DNA of 64,000 nt, from assembly GCF_032118995.1 (NCBI RefSeq), contig NC_092662.1, positions 682,001-746,000 of the forward strand, read 5' to 3'. This document shows, one piece after another, positions 52,253 to 64,000 of this stretch. The position numbers and the translations under genes are program-made. This stretch comes from Asterias amurensis (taxonomy: Eukaryota > Echinodermata > Asteroidea > Forcipulatida > Asteriidae). The notes under the pieces are model-generated. The model did not search any database and was not told the origin of the DNA. It saw only the letters and a program-made list of their open reading frames with translations. Positions within the stretch are counted from its first letter, which is position 1; each line of letters starts with the position of its first letter.

Positions 52253-55200
52253 ATGTTCAGGTTAGCTCTGGGACATAAAAGAGCATGTATCAAAAGAGAA
52301 AATCAATGGGGTGTAAATAATCAAAATGGGTTCATGTCTAACAACACCGAATGAACAAACAATGAAATGAACCTCACTATTACCATATTTATTTTATTCT
52401 ACATTTCGATATCTCTGTATACAAATTTTAACCAGAAATCTTTAATTAGAAGAATAACATCCAACATTACAACTCTTCAAATCTAAGCAAGCTATAAAAT
52501 TGTAAATTATTACAAATGCTCATTCCACTGTGCTTTGAGTTTACACATTAGATGACTTATAATTAATATCAAGGTAGCTCTTTCACATCTGGATAAAATG
52601 TAACGACAATAATTAATCCCAAACACCCAAAATAGAAGACAATCCAATAAAACAAAATGTTAATTTTCGTCCTAATGAAAGTCAAGCTCACCATTATAAT
52701 TGAAAAGAGATTTAAAGTGGCCATAATTTCTTTTAAAACAAAACAATAAATATTAAGTTTTCATTGAAAACGAATCCTGTTTTGAGCAAAATAACAAAAA
52801 CTTCATAAAAAATATCTTTGATTAAGTTTGATGATTGAATTTATGTAGTAAACGATAAACCTCATCTATGTTCATTGTGCCTGGAGCATTACAGAAACCA
52901 GCTCAACTCCTTTGGAGTATGCAGCATCAGCAACCAAATGAAAGCATAGGTTGGTATTCATTCATATAAACAAATCTCCCATGTACCCATTAATTCTGGG
53001 GTGATGAAAAGCAATATCGAATGACTGGGATTCTAACCCACACTATAATGACTCAATCATCAGTACTTCTGTTTAATTGATGGTTGAGGTCTGGAAACCA
53101 CTATAATAATCTTTGTGCTAAGCACTCAATACAGCTTTAAACGGCATATTCTACTTCGTGCTAAGCTAATTTTGGCAAAGCCAAAAAAAAAATACAACCA
53201 TCTTCTGAAAGTTCAACTTGTGAAACTGGTGTGAGAAAATAATAAAGCTGTAGCATTTCTGTGCTCTAATAATAACAATACAAAATATGTAAAACTTCCC
53301 CCGAAATCAAGATAAGGTTGTAGAAGTTCAAGATATTTACATGTGACCAACTTGACCCAGTGTCTGCCATGTGTCCAATGAGTATAATTAAAACGTAATT
53401 ATTTCTCAAATTCTTTCTGCTGATCACAAAATAACTGATTGTACCTTGTGCATGAAAACAATTTTCCCCACCTCAAAAAGTGATATGCACTTAAACATAC
53501 ACATAACATAGCTTTTACAATAGCTTTAAGCATTTTTCTACTTCCACCAGAATCTATTATTGAATCTATGAATCTATTATCAACTGAAGTTATAAGTTAT
53601 TTGTAATATCAATCTTAATTATTTCAACCTTCAAGGTAAATCTACTTGTCACAGTTTTCATAATTATTTCTTATTCTTATTTTCACATTTTACAAATTAC
53701 ATTTTGTTGAACCTTTTTCTACATTAATTAATTGTTCACACCAGAGATACTTTCACAAAATAAATATAGCTTTGATTAAATATACATTTCCTCTGGTTTG
53801 CTTCCGGAAAGATTTGAGAGAAGTGCAACAAATATATACAAATAATTAACCTTAGTATAACTAAACCAGGGCCTGAACGATAAATAAGAAGAGAATTTCA
53901 AATATTTGAAGTGATTAAATGAAAATTAATAGAACAACATTAGAGGGAAAAAAAACAAACATAATAAGATAAATGAACAAAAATAAGAATAATTTATTAA
54001 CTGATATGATGTTTGCTTTTAAATTTTCAAATACAAAAAATGAGCAGAGGTTGTTTGATTAAGAATACAAGTCAATAAAAAGAAAAAAAACCTTAAGAAG
54101 TTTGAAAATGGAAACTATTTGATGCAATGTCACGTTTTTACTAAGTTAGGCCATCACATTAATTCATCAAGGTTTTGTTTTCAAATTTGTTGTTTATTTT
54201 TGAGGAAAGATTTTTGGAATGTGTTGACTTTGAAACCTTGAAGCCATACTCGGACAACTCTGAATCTTGTAATAAGCAATAACACATTTTCCAGATAAAA
54301 GTTTGACTAAACCTAATACATTTGTGTAACTGTTAGTATAAGATACAAGTCAGTATTTGTGAAGATTCGTTATCCATAATGAGAATTATTGCTAATTTTG
54401 ATAATACAGTATCTCTAGCTATATAGAACGGTTTACACTTCAAGTGAATTAATTCGCACAAGGTGTTTAACGTGTATATATAAGTACTTTGTTGTAACAT
54501 AAGAATAGTCATTCAGGAATTGTTGAGAAAACAATCTATGAAAATTTACAGCTCAAAGACGTGACCACCTTATATTGAAAACATAGTCAAAATATATACA
54601 GATCAAACTTTACATTTATCTGGGTGTTTTTACATTAAATTAAACTGAAAGACAATTAATTTGTTTATGCAAAAACCTTCATGTTTAAGACTTTAAAAAC
54701 TGCTGTTCATCTTTACTGTTTAGAGTAGCTTTTTTTGCAAAACACGATTTCACACAGTGATAACAAGAAACTATTATGACAAGCCAAATTAACAGTGCAG
54801 CCCTGTTCAACAGGGTCATTTGCATAATTTATGCAAAACAGATGTAACTACTACTACATCTGTAATGATTTTATTTACATATTGACTGCAACCTTGGACT
54901 TGGAAATCACCTTTTATGTACACACAGATAGAACAAGCAAAAACCCAGTATAGAATGGAAATATCCCAATTTAAAAATCAAGTTTAAGTGATAATAAAAC
55001 TCACATTTTCACAATTCACCAAATGGAATGAAATAATCATTTTTAAATTTACAGAAATCTGGCAACCCAATACCTTACTGCTTAGCAGGGGAAAAAGTTG
55101 CTAAGCAGGATCAGGACACCAATCCAAACGTTACAAACTGTGCGTTTTAGCTTTGTTAAGCCAAATTTACTCACATCCTATACAAATTTACTCAACTGTT

Positions 55201-55609
55201 TGAAATTGCGCGATGCATATTCAGTGGTTCTCGAATATAAAATACTTTCCAATGTCTTTAAAAAAGAAGTTATGAATAATTACCATAAACATAATTTTTA
55301 CAGTTTAGTTTAGTTTCCAATGAATATTGAATATATTAATTTAAAATCATCATCATGGTATCTAAAAATAACACAATATGTACAATGCACGCTATTAAAA
55401 TATTAAATTTAAAATATCTTATTTGAATGTCAAGGCAGTCCTTTGCTAAAAATTATAGCTGAAAATATTATCTCACTTAAAAAAAAAAAATCACACACAA
55501 ATAAATAATTGAATGGCTGCAATTTTCGTAAGTATTTGGTAAACTTCTTGGTGTCCACAGTCGAAAGGACATGGTGCAGTAAGATTAAGCTTAGGTAAAG
55601 AGCACCACA

Positions 55610-55870
55610 GAGCTGTCAGAAATGACACCCTATGAAGGAATGTAGTTTTAGAGAAAGGGGTAATTTTTACCCTAAAATTTGAAGCTGAGAAAGTCTTCAG
55701 ATGTGAATCCTTTCGTGAGCATCTGAAAGTACACAATTCTATGCAGCAAGGGTGTTTTTTTCTTTCTAGCAATTTCAATAACTAATTGAACTAAAGTCTT
55801 CACATGTTTGTTATTTCATGCATATATTTGGATACATCAAGTAAGGATTCTGGTCTTCGACATAAAGATA
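55610..55870 (+). mobile_element. MITE family A, diverged partial copy
   Basis: It contains 'agttttagagaaaggggtaattttt', 'gagcatctgaaagtacacaattc' and 'tttgttatttcatgcatatatttggatacatcaagtaagg', colinear with the full copy at 58841. The two ends are poorly preserved. Confidence 0.6.
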
Positions 55871-56595
55871 AACCCTTCCAACTTGATAACCTCAAATTAA
55901 ATAGTTTCTAACCTCACATTAAAATGTAAAATTTTAAACATGACATCTCAGTGCTGTTTTGGATTGATTTGGCTAAGGAGAGAGGGGTGGTGGAGGGGGG
56001 GGGGGGGGAGAGGGGTGGTGGAGGGGGGAGGGAGATGGATCCAAGAGAGGTGTTTTTAAAGCTCGCTACCTCAAAGTGCAAAACACACAATAAATACAAA
56101 ACATTGTATTTGCCAGACTTTGTCATCAGACTTTTACACAAAAGCTCTATACCATTAGTGGATTTGATATTTGAGCACATTCTCAGGGTTATTTACACTT
56201 AATGAACCTGTGAATGTGTATTGCTTTACGCAACACTGCCTATTAAGAATAAACTGCACTCAAGTTACTCTCACAGACAGACAAGAGAACCTCCTCACAA
56301 TGTCAACATACTACAATTTAGATTTTGCTCCGATCACAGTTGGATATCACAAACTGGCACGCAATGTATAAACAGCAGTTACCATCCACTACAAATTTTT
56401 AAAAATCCACCTTCAATTTGAAGAGCTTTTTGGCTGAAAAGGTTATTTTCCAATCCATTAATAAAATCACAAAATATATTCTCATGGAAAATCGACGCAA
56501 TGTAAAATCAGCCAGAAACACTTTTAGTGACTTGTTAGCGAGACTACTCAGTAGCCTCTGTATATGAAACGACCTTTGACCTTTGCCCTTTGTCT

Positions 56596-59500
56596 TCAAA
56601 ACAGAAGGGCAGCGGAACCAGACCCTGCAGATGAAAAGTAGTCTCCTGAGTCATCATATGTGATTGCTAGTTCATCCGAGGCTGGTTCGTCTGTTGGTGG
56701 AGGAGGCTCTTCTTCTTTGGGTGTAGGGGCTGAGCGTTGTTGCTGCTGCTGCTGACGGAATGATGATGGACTGAAGTTCTGCATGTCCTTAGGGGTGAAA
56801 CTTTGGAGACCTACGGATAAATGCAAACAAATAAAAGCAAATGTGGGTTAGCATCAAGGGTATAATAATTTTACAGTTCAATAATAATCCTCAAAGGCCC
56901 AATTACATGATGTAGCCAATGCGTTAGTCGAAAGCATTTTTTAAACTCCAGAGCCAAATCCCTGGAAATACTACTCTGGGAAACTCACAGTCAAGTCGGC
57001 CCATTTTGTTTCATCCCTACCTACTGCAATGTCCATGGGACAAATGAACAAACAGTAGACTAACCCCAGTTTATTTACTTAACTCTACTCCCAAGCAGGG
57101 GTAACTTTTTCTTACTAAGCTATTTTCACAGTAGATTTTCTGGATTCTTTTCTGTGCTGAACCGATCCTAGTAGTGCACCAGACTTATCTCTTAAGGGCC
57201 AGTCACATTGCAGGGATAACAAAAACAATAATGATCATGACGCCAAGAGAACGCATTCTATTGGTTGAATTGCGCACACGCTTATTCAACCAATTGAGGG
57301 CATTATTTGTTAACGTGATCGTTTTTTACCACTACAGTGTAAATGGCCCTTTAATGTCACATCCGAAGGAAAAAGCACTTATGGTATTTAGGATCTTGCA
57401 CAAGGACACGAGTGCCAAAACTAGTACTTGAACCCACACTCTGCCGATTGGAAACACCAGAACTTGAGTACTCTTTATTGGTCACCCAGAACAGGCTGAA
57501 TACTGGTCAAAACGTTGGGACCAATAAGCTATTTTTAGAGCCAACACTCGTAGAGATATTTTCACATAGTTGAACCTGAAAGTTTACAACATCCAACAAT
57601 TCACACTACCAACCAATATTTGTACACCTAAATAGACCCTTGTGATACGTGCAGCATACTCACATGTGCCTATCCTGTCCTGGGTGTCATTTTGGATGCC
57701 AAAATCATACACAAACATACACAAAAGAGAGATGACACCCAAATTGTTTGGAGGCGCGCTCTTTTTTGTGTGAGAAATCAAAAGCTCCACCTTGCATAAC
57801 GCGAAACGCTACAGGTACCCTGAGTTCACACGCACGTTTTTACGCATAGAGAACAGCTATTGTCCAATGATCTGACTCCTTTTTGAGATTGTGACCTCAC
57901 ATGCAATGAGTCTATAATTAATTTCAAATCTCTACTATACCTTCATGAGCTAAGACGTTGTCATTCTTTGCAGAGGGTACCGACAAATCTCCCAGATCAA
58001 TATCATCATCTTCTTCCACCTTAGCCTCTTGTCTTGGCAGATTACCGACTCGGGGGTTACCGTTGATACCTCGTTCCTCACGAAGATACTCGTCTAGCAA
58101 AGAGGACTCTGACTGATACTCGAATACCTCACTCAAATTGGAATCATTGAAGGCGATTCTCAACTAAGGAGAAGAAAAGAGCAACAAAACTTTTGGTTAG
58201 GTTTAAACAAAAATAAATGAAAAGCCAAAATAACAAGAAATTTGATCTTCTACAGCAGAGGCCAGCTTTTTTAATGATCTTCATTCAAGGAAAAAAGAAC
58301 AAATTGATGCCACACCTACACACAAGGTTAAAGCAATGTTTTATGAATCATAACAATAAATATATTAAAAAGATTAGCCTTGACAGTTTGTTGTATGCAG
58401 GTAGGCCTACTAGACAGTTAGTAAATACGTTGGGTGTTTTAAGACCTTACTTAAAAGTAAAGTACATAATAAATGTTAACTGTTTTAAAGATATTATACA
58501 CATAACCATGGAGGTAGAACGAAAATACGAATCAAAAATACAGGTGGATTTTGAAGGGTTGGTTGGTTAGGCTTTAGGATTATTGTCAACCAAGTTTGGG
58601 TTAAACAAACACAAATTGACTATAGAAGGATTTGAACCAGCGAACTCCGAACGAATGTGTCCAAATATTGGCGGTCTCCCTAATTTGTCAAAATCTTAGT
58701 TCGGAGAAGCCGGTCGGAAGCTAACTTAACCTACAGTCTATAACTGCTTGGTAACCGGGAATCACGACCAAGTTTATGATACATCCAACCTTACAGAGAG
58801 GGATCACCTTAAGGGGAAGCCACTTTTCAGCTTTTATTTATTAAAGGAAGTGGACACTATTGGTAATTACTCAAAATTAACCTTGCTTGGTAACGAGTAA
58901 TGGGAAGAGGTCGATAGTATTTATAAACATTGTGAGAAATGGCTCCCACTGAAGCAATTGCTCTGAAAGTTTTCGAGAAAGAAGCAATTTTCCCCTCAGA
59001 TTCAGAATTTTAGGTCTCGAAATCGAGCATCTGAAAGCCACAACTTCGGTGACAAGGGAGTTTTTTCTGTCTCGCCACTTGGACGACCAAGAGCTTGAAT
59101 TTTCACAGGTTTGTTATTTTATGCATTTATGTTGAGATACACCAACTATGAAGACTAGTCTTTGACAATTACCAATAGTGTCCAGTGTCTTTAAAGATAT
59201 TAACTTTTATTTTACTAACGCGGTAAAAACAAAAAATATTATAATTATCTCTAGAATGAATGCTCAAATGAAGGAAAGTTCCAGCTGACTAATTACTTGA
59301 ATACCATAGCAACGGCCTTTAATTATGAAAATTGAGCACTTCATGGCATATCTCAGCCCTGCATACTTCATTTTTTTTCTGAAAGGGCAAGGGCACCAAG
59401 GCATTTTCTCCTTTGTAAAAGGTACCATATGAAAAAAGTGTGAATTTTAATTGTAGCATTTCAAAGGCAGCAAGGCAATGACCAGGGGGCATGGAGACAA

Positions 59501-62365
59501 ATGCCTTAATTGCTTCCATGATGTATCAGGCCTGTATCTGTACATTGACAGGGTATACTGTACATAACAGCATTACAATAGTTAGATGTTAAGGTAATCC
59601 CTCGGCAAATGAAATCAAAATTTTAAAGTATATAATTGCCTTCAAATTTCAGAGTCTTTGACTGAATTATAGCCAATATACAAGGGGGGGGGTCAGTTTT
59701 CCGCAACTGAAAGAGTCAATTTACACAATTATCCATGTATTTTTGACAAACGTAGATGGATTCTTAAAAAAAAAAAAAAATTCAATATCCTCCAGTTTTA
59801 TTTAAATTGCTCATCCTTCACCCACCCTGCAGCAAAACAAATACAAAACCAATTCTCAAAAAAGAAATCACTCATGCAAAAGAAATGTTAAACACGACAG
59901 CGTGTGAACGTGCTGCTAACAAATCTCACTCAAACCACGGCAGTTTGGTTACAGAATTTAATTGTAGTAAATCAATAGAGATGTTGAGTATTTGTTCTGA
60001 CTAACAAGTATGATCAATGCAGGACATTGGTTCAATCTATCACTTATTGTTGAGCAGCTGTGGTCGGCCAAATCCTGCTCAATCACATAAAATTATTATT
60101 ATCACATTTATACTTCTTTCTGTTCCTAGCATACGTTTTCTTTTTCCTATACGAATTGATCGATGCTAAATGCATGATGTGGTGTACTCAGCATTTGTAA
60201 TCAATTTATGTGCGCAAACGCAGAGGATACGGCTTGCGAATAAAAATGAGCTGTACATTCCTGTTCAACATTAACTGTATTTGTGTAATTGATTTTAGAC
60301 AGTGTGACATTATACATGTATATAATTAATATTTCTAGCTTGGTATGTATGTCTGTTTCCAAAACAAAACCGGAATAAAATATGAATTGTAATTGGCCAT
60401 ATTGGACAATAAACCCATATCAATTTCACTCATATATTCTTTGACACATTTGAAGACATTCGACTGAACAAATATTTAAAAATACCACAATATGTAAACA
60501 CTGATTATTCTTAGTGTTCCCCTACATTCCTCTACATTAATAATATAAACTCTAAATGAAAATCTGGTAAAGGACACTAGAATATATTTCTATGTTGCCC
60601 TTGGAAACTGTGAAACATAATTTCCCCAGCAGCTGATGATCCGATACAAGCCACAGCAATAATTATTTTCGTCAGTGATGAAATGTTAGTCAGATATACA
60701 CGATGTAGGCTTACAACCAAGTTTATTTACATCCGTCCTCAACTAATGCGTAATAACCGATTGCGCATAGTCCAAGGCAGTTGGTCCAAGGTCGGATTTT
60801 CATAAATGAGGACGCCTTTTGTGATTGTAATTAATTGCTGTGCCTTAAGGCTAGATAATCATGAGATAAAACGTAAACGGAAATAAATGTCTGTTCATTG
60901 CAAACTGGATGCCTTTGAAACAAATCCCATCCTTATTCAAACCGATTGCTAACTTCCTGTGTTATGGTAAACAGATGAGGCCATTACCGTCTTGTTTTTA
61001 CACAGTGAATGTTTTCTCAACCCTTTATCATTAGGGATTGCCTGAGGCTCAAATGTTACAATCAACTTCCACTAATAGTTTGGTGTCAGGCAAGTATATT
61101 TATGAACCACCAGTTTCCATGGTACTGTGTTGTGTTTTTAAAATTGAATATTAGTTAATAATAATACCTTCACTTGTATAATATCTTGAAGAAAAAACAA
61201 GTTGTGTTCTTAATATTTACTTTTGAGTCTGATAACATACCTTCCAATTCTTTTGAGTAAAATGATCCAAGTTTAAAGTCACCCTAAATAAATGTTCTCT
61301 TACATGTCTTAGTGCTTGTTCAAATAAAAACAGTTAAATGCCAGTGAAACTGTGACAGGAAGTTGTTTTCCTCATTTTGATTCTGGTTAGGCCTGGGCGA
61401 ATTATTCGAATATCCGGTTAATGGCGAATAGGTTTTCCTATCCGTAACCGCGAATGCCTTTTTTTTCTTAACCGGATATCCGCATAGGGCGCGAATACCT
61501 ATTTACAAACCGGATAATTCTGTAATTACAACCGAGTAACCGGATATTCTTTAATATCCGAATATCCGCGGACGTCGGGCGACAACTGATATGAATGTTT
61601 TGTCTGAATCCTTATGAAACTTCTATTAAGACAGCATAAAACAGCATATATTAAGTATTTAACTATGCTCACCTCCGTGAAGAGTTAAAACAATGACATT
61701 TCTGACGTAATTTGTTCAAAGATTACAAAAGTTTTCCTTCACGTAGAGTCAATCACGATCAAAAGAAAAAGCAAATCGCCATCTTTAAATTAGATCCGGT
61801 CATTTTTATGAATGAACCGAGTGACACTGTCTAAAACTAATATCAATCCGCCCATAAGATCTCATTCACAAACGAACAGCGCCCTCTAGCGGCAAAAAAA
61901 AATTTTTTAATTTTTTTTTAATTTTATTTTTTTTAAATAGCGCCCTCTAGCGGCAAAAAAAACTATTCGAATATCCGGTTAATTTCGGATAGTTGGCCAG
62001 CGGTATCCGAATAACAAAATTTCACTATTCGCCCAGCACTAATTCTGGTCTTGTATATATTTTGAGCTGATAGAAGTACTATGGTCCCCCCCCCCATTCC
62101 TAAGCCCTATTGCTCAAAACCGAAACCCCCGGCCCTCAATATAATCTGTCAGAAAGTGTCGTTTGTTATAACTAATTTAGCCGATCATCTTGAAAAGAAA
62201 TAAAGCAGTGGGGGCCCTATTTTATTTCAGTTGATTTTGAATGATTGATGGAGATGTGGTTTTGCATTATTCAGTTAATTTGAAAGGAATGTGGCAGAGA
62301 AGTACCTCGGCAACAGAGAACATGGTCTTCATGTAATCCCGGGCTCTCTTGTCTTTTTTAAACAT
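56596..62365 (-). CDS. Small RVxF-motif (PP1-docking) protein, possibly taperin/phostensin-like
   Basis: Three minus-strand exons join in frame: 62306-62365 (ATG at 62363-62365, preceded by an in-frame TAA), 57941-58163, 56596-56810; 498 nt, 165 aa. The first exon, though only 60 nt, reads MFKKDKRARDYMKTMFSVAE and ends phase 0 at 'gtactt'. The other junctions are good GT..AG pairs. The protein then has LRIAFNDSNLSEVFEYQSES: R22-I-A-F25 fits the protein phosphatase 1 docking consensus [RK]-[VI]-x-[FW]. After it come an acidic block (EEDDDIDLGDL), a Q6 run, a proline-rich stretch (EEEPPPPTDEP) and a short C-terminus SAALLF. The RIAF plus 'FEYxSESSLL' arrangement reminds me of the PP1-binding part of taperin/phostensin, actin-associated PP1 regulators. 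That family link is tentative. The gene structure is better supported than the name. Confidence 0.7.
57380..57480 (-). mobile_element. Partial SINE copy in the RVxF-protein gene
   Basis: In reverse orientation, 'gatcttgcacaaggacacgag', B-box-like 'acttgaacccacactctgcc' and 'gaaacaccagaacttgag' match the SINE family at 8478 and 32020. It lies in the intron between 56810 and 57941. Confidence 0.6.
58841..59196 (+). mobile_element. MITE family A, best full-length copy (~355 bp)
   Basis: It opens 'ttaaaggaagtggacactattggtaatt' and closes 'aattaccaatagtgtccagtgtctttaa', inverted ends of about 28 bp. The body includes 'aatggctcccactgaagc', 'ggtctcgaaatcgagcatctgaaagc' and 'gttgagatacaccaac'. At least six other copies or fragments lie in this window. 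It has no coding capacity. It is in the 62306/58163 intron of the RVxF-protein gene. Confidence 0.85.
59325..59533. mobile_element. Interspersed element family D copy
   Basis: 'gaaagggcaagggcaccaagg', 'gtgtgaattttaattgtagc' and terminal 'gatgtatcaggcctg' match the copy at 32518 in opposite orientation. Confidence 0.65.
61388..62041. mobile_element. hAT-type non-autonomous element, 654 bp, 8-bp target-site duplication
   Basis: It starts taggcctgggcgaattattcg and ends ctattcgcccagcacta, imperfect terminal inverted repeats. Direct repeats attctggt flank it (61380-61387 and 62042-62049). The interior has many 'cgaatatccggttaa' and inverse words and two copies of gcgccctctagcggc (near 61881 and 61941) around an A/T-only stretch. 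No open frame is present. Its end motif (ctgggcga) resembles that of the element at 45134, so both may use the same transposase. Confidence 0.88.
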
Positions 62366-64000
62366 TGTACATTATCTACATTTGTACAACCCACAGTTTA
62401 GACTATATCACCCACTAAACGAAACCACCTTGGCAAAAAGGATGTTATTATTCAATTGCTTCCTGAAACTGTCATTAGGAAGTACTTACAGGAAATCCAA
62501 GTAGAAATGTTTAGAAATAACAATCATTGGTAACACATTGGCTAGACAAACATACATGTAACAATAACCTCTACAACTTCAGATCACATTGAACCTTGAG
62601 TTTAAAATTGTGTTCGAGTATTGACCTCAAATAAAAAGCCAATGAAATTAAACTTTGTGTTTGTAAGGCCACACAAAGTGTGAGGAGATTGGATGTGAAG
62701 TTCCAGTCAATTCAATCAGTGTGCAGGATTTATACGTGGCAACAATGACCACACCCTTGGGTTCGTGCTCATAAACTAAAACACATACACAGCAGTACAT
62801 GCCAGCAGGAAGTTTTTTGTTGATTTTGTCCATCTAGGCATATTGTCTGAATAGTTTAACAAAAATCCCTTACATAAAATGTTCAACAAACACAGTGCAC
62901 AAATGTGTGCATTATAAAATGAATATTGTAAAGGACTGGTGCGCTGAGGTCAGGAAGTGTTTGGGGGGGGGGGGGGGTGTCACACTAATTCATGTACTAT
63001 TGTTAAAAACGTTAAGTGCACAATGTAAAGCTTCCCAGTAAGGCAGGGAAATGTTGTGCCCTACTCAGCAACTCTTTCACACTGTCCACGAACTGCTAAT
63101 GTTAATTTACAAGATTTCAGGTCGTTTTTAGTTCGGTTGTTTTTGAATATTTGTATACATTATGTATTTTATATTAAAGATGTGTGTGGTTGTTCAGGAC
63201 TTGGATCTCATTTGAGAAGGGCCACAGCAATATCCCTCTGGTCCGGTAAGGGGCACTACTTTCAAGAAAATGTAAATTTGTATTGAATTTGTTTTGCAAA
63301 AGGCACCACAGCGAAAGCAATTACTTTGGGTGTCAGAGGTTATTTTGAGGCTGGTTGTTGGTTGACATTTCTTTATTTTGTTGATGGAACTGTTTGTGAA
63401 GGGTGGTTGTTTGCATTTTGCTCTGCTAGGGTGGCATTGATTGTACAGTAGCAGTAGTCTGTACAGAGCAGGCATGGAATTTCATCTTCAATTCAAGCGG
63501 CCATTTTCATTTTGAAAAATCTTCCTTTGGAAAATCTAAAAAGTCTCTTTTGGACTAATTTAAAGGGGCATCAAGGTTAAACAAGGGCAGCTTAGGCCAT
63601 TGGCTCCTCTCTAAATCCAGGCCTGACAAAACCATCACTAATTATACACAGAGAGTTAATGTTGTTAGTCTACACAAAAGAAGGTACATCTTTTTCTTTC
63701 TATTTTGATCCAAATCTGTTAATAATGCTTGAGTCACAACCTGCAATAATGCACTGTTCCCCCAAGACTGTCGGAAGATTCATTAATTACATTTCCTCTT
63801 GCGCCGTAGATGATGCAGAGCTTTTTGGTAACCCTAGCAACTTGAAACAGGTCTTCTGAATATAATAGATTGCCCACGTCACCACCCCCTTGTTGTCATG
63901 TAAGTACATGAAGCAGTCACGCAGGGATCCCCCCAAACATGCCAAAGTAAAAACGTTAACCATGAACAAAAAGGGCTAAATCCAGTCTGCCTCGTCCCGT
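62366..64000. other. Upstream flank of the RVxF-protein gene; no gene recognised
   Basis: It contains a poly-G run at about 62962-62977 and a probable family D remnant at 63476-63628 ('ggggcatcaaggttaaacaagggcag', 'caggcctg'). Open frames at 62648-62833 (-), 63659-63859 (+) and 63787-63969 (-) have no recognisable family, and I see no supporting splice structure. The promoter of the RVxF-protein gene should lie here but no core element was identified. Confidence 0.5.

Larger units (their letters stand above)
49681..56595. other. Intergenic region upstream of TGFBR3, downstream of the RVxF-protein gene
   Basis: No exon was recognised. It contains a foldback element (51144-51560), a MITE with 'ggcttcaggctc' arms (about 52080-52252), a partial family A MITE (about 55610-55870), and a G-rich, simple-sequence stretch at 55980-56040. 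The segment 52360-55500 is markedly AT-rich with no recognisable structure. Part of the right end must be the 3' UTR of the gene ending at 56596. Confidence 0.55.

Noticed and set aside
63659..63969. Overlapping open frames on both strands near the right edge
   Set aside because: No recognisable domain and no convincing splice borders; a chance frame cannot be excluded, so no gene was called.

Overview
This is eukaryotic, metazoan nuclear DNA: AT-rich, with short exons bounded by GT..AG introns, very few long reading frames and many interspersed repeats. The coding content (WDR46, CDC7, betaglycan) and the repeats (families built on 'tagctgctctatgaaattggg'-like and 'ggacactattggtaatt'-like ends) suggest an echinoderm, most likely a sea star. 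The species call is an inference; the gene calls rest on splice-consistent translations.

Layout. (1) 1-6400, minus: ten coding exons of WDR46/UTP7, an 18S rRNA-processing WD40 protein. Its C-terminal exons lie beyond the left edge. An intron holds nine copies of a 108-bp minisatellite. (2) 6401-8006: a divergent 5'-to-5' region between WDR46 and CDC7, with a perfect 18-bp palindrome containing two overlapping E2F sites. (3) 8007-12933, plus: complete CDC7 kinase, nine coding exons, 573 aa. (4) 12934-23677: convergent intergenic DNA rich in MITE-like elements. (5) 23678-47315, minus: a complete betaglycan (TGFBR3) gene, 13 coding exons, 817 aa, with signal peptide, two orphan-domain repeats, ZP-N/ZP-C, transmembrane helix and a cytoplasmic tail with pentapeptide repeats. 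A probable 5' UTR exon and promoter lie near 49.3-49.7 kb. (6) 49.7-56.6 kb: intergenic DNA with a long foldback element. (7) 56596-62365, minus: a three-exon gene for a 165-aa acidic/Pro/Gln-rich protein with a PP1-docking (RVxF-type) motif, tentatively taperin/phostensin-like. (8) 62366-64000: no gene recognised.

The genes do not form one pathway. CDC7 starts DNA replication, WDR46 serves ribosome biogenesis and betaglycan is a TGF-beta-superfamily co-receptor. The most notable layout feature is the convergent CDC7(+)/TGFBR3(-) pair, which matches my recollection of the human 1p22 neighbourhood and so looks like ancient deuterostome microsynteny. I found no clearly new biological system. 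The best leads are this synteny, the modular phase-1 architecture and repeat-bearing tail of betaglycan, the small RVxF protein, and nested transposons with clean 8-bp target duplications.
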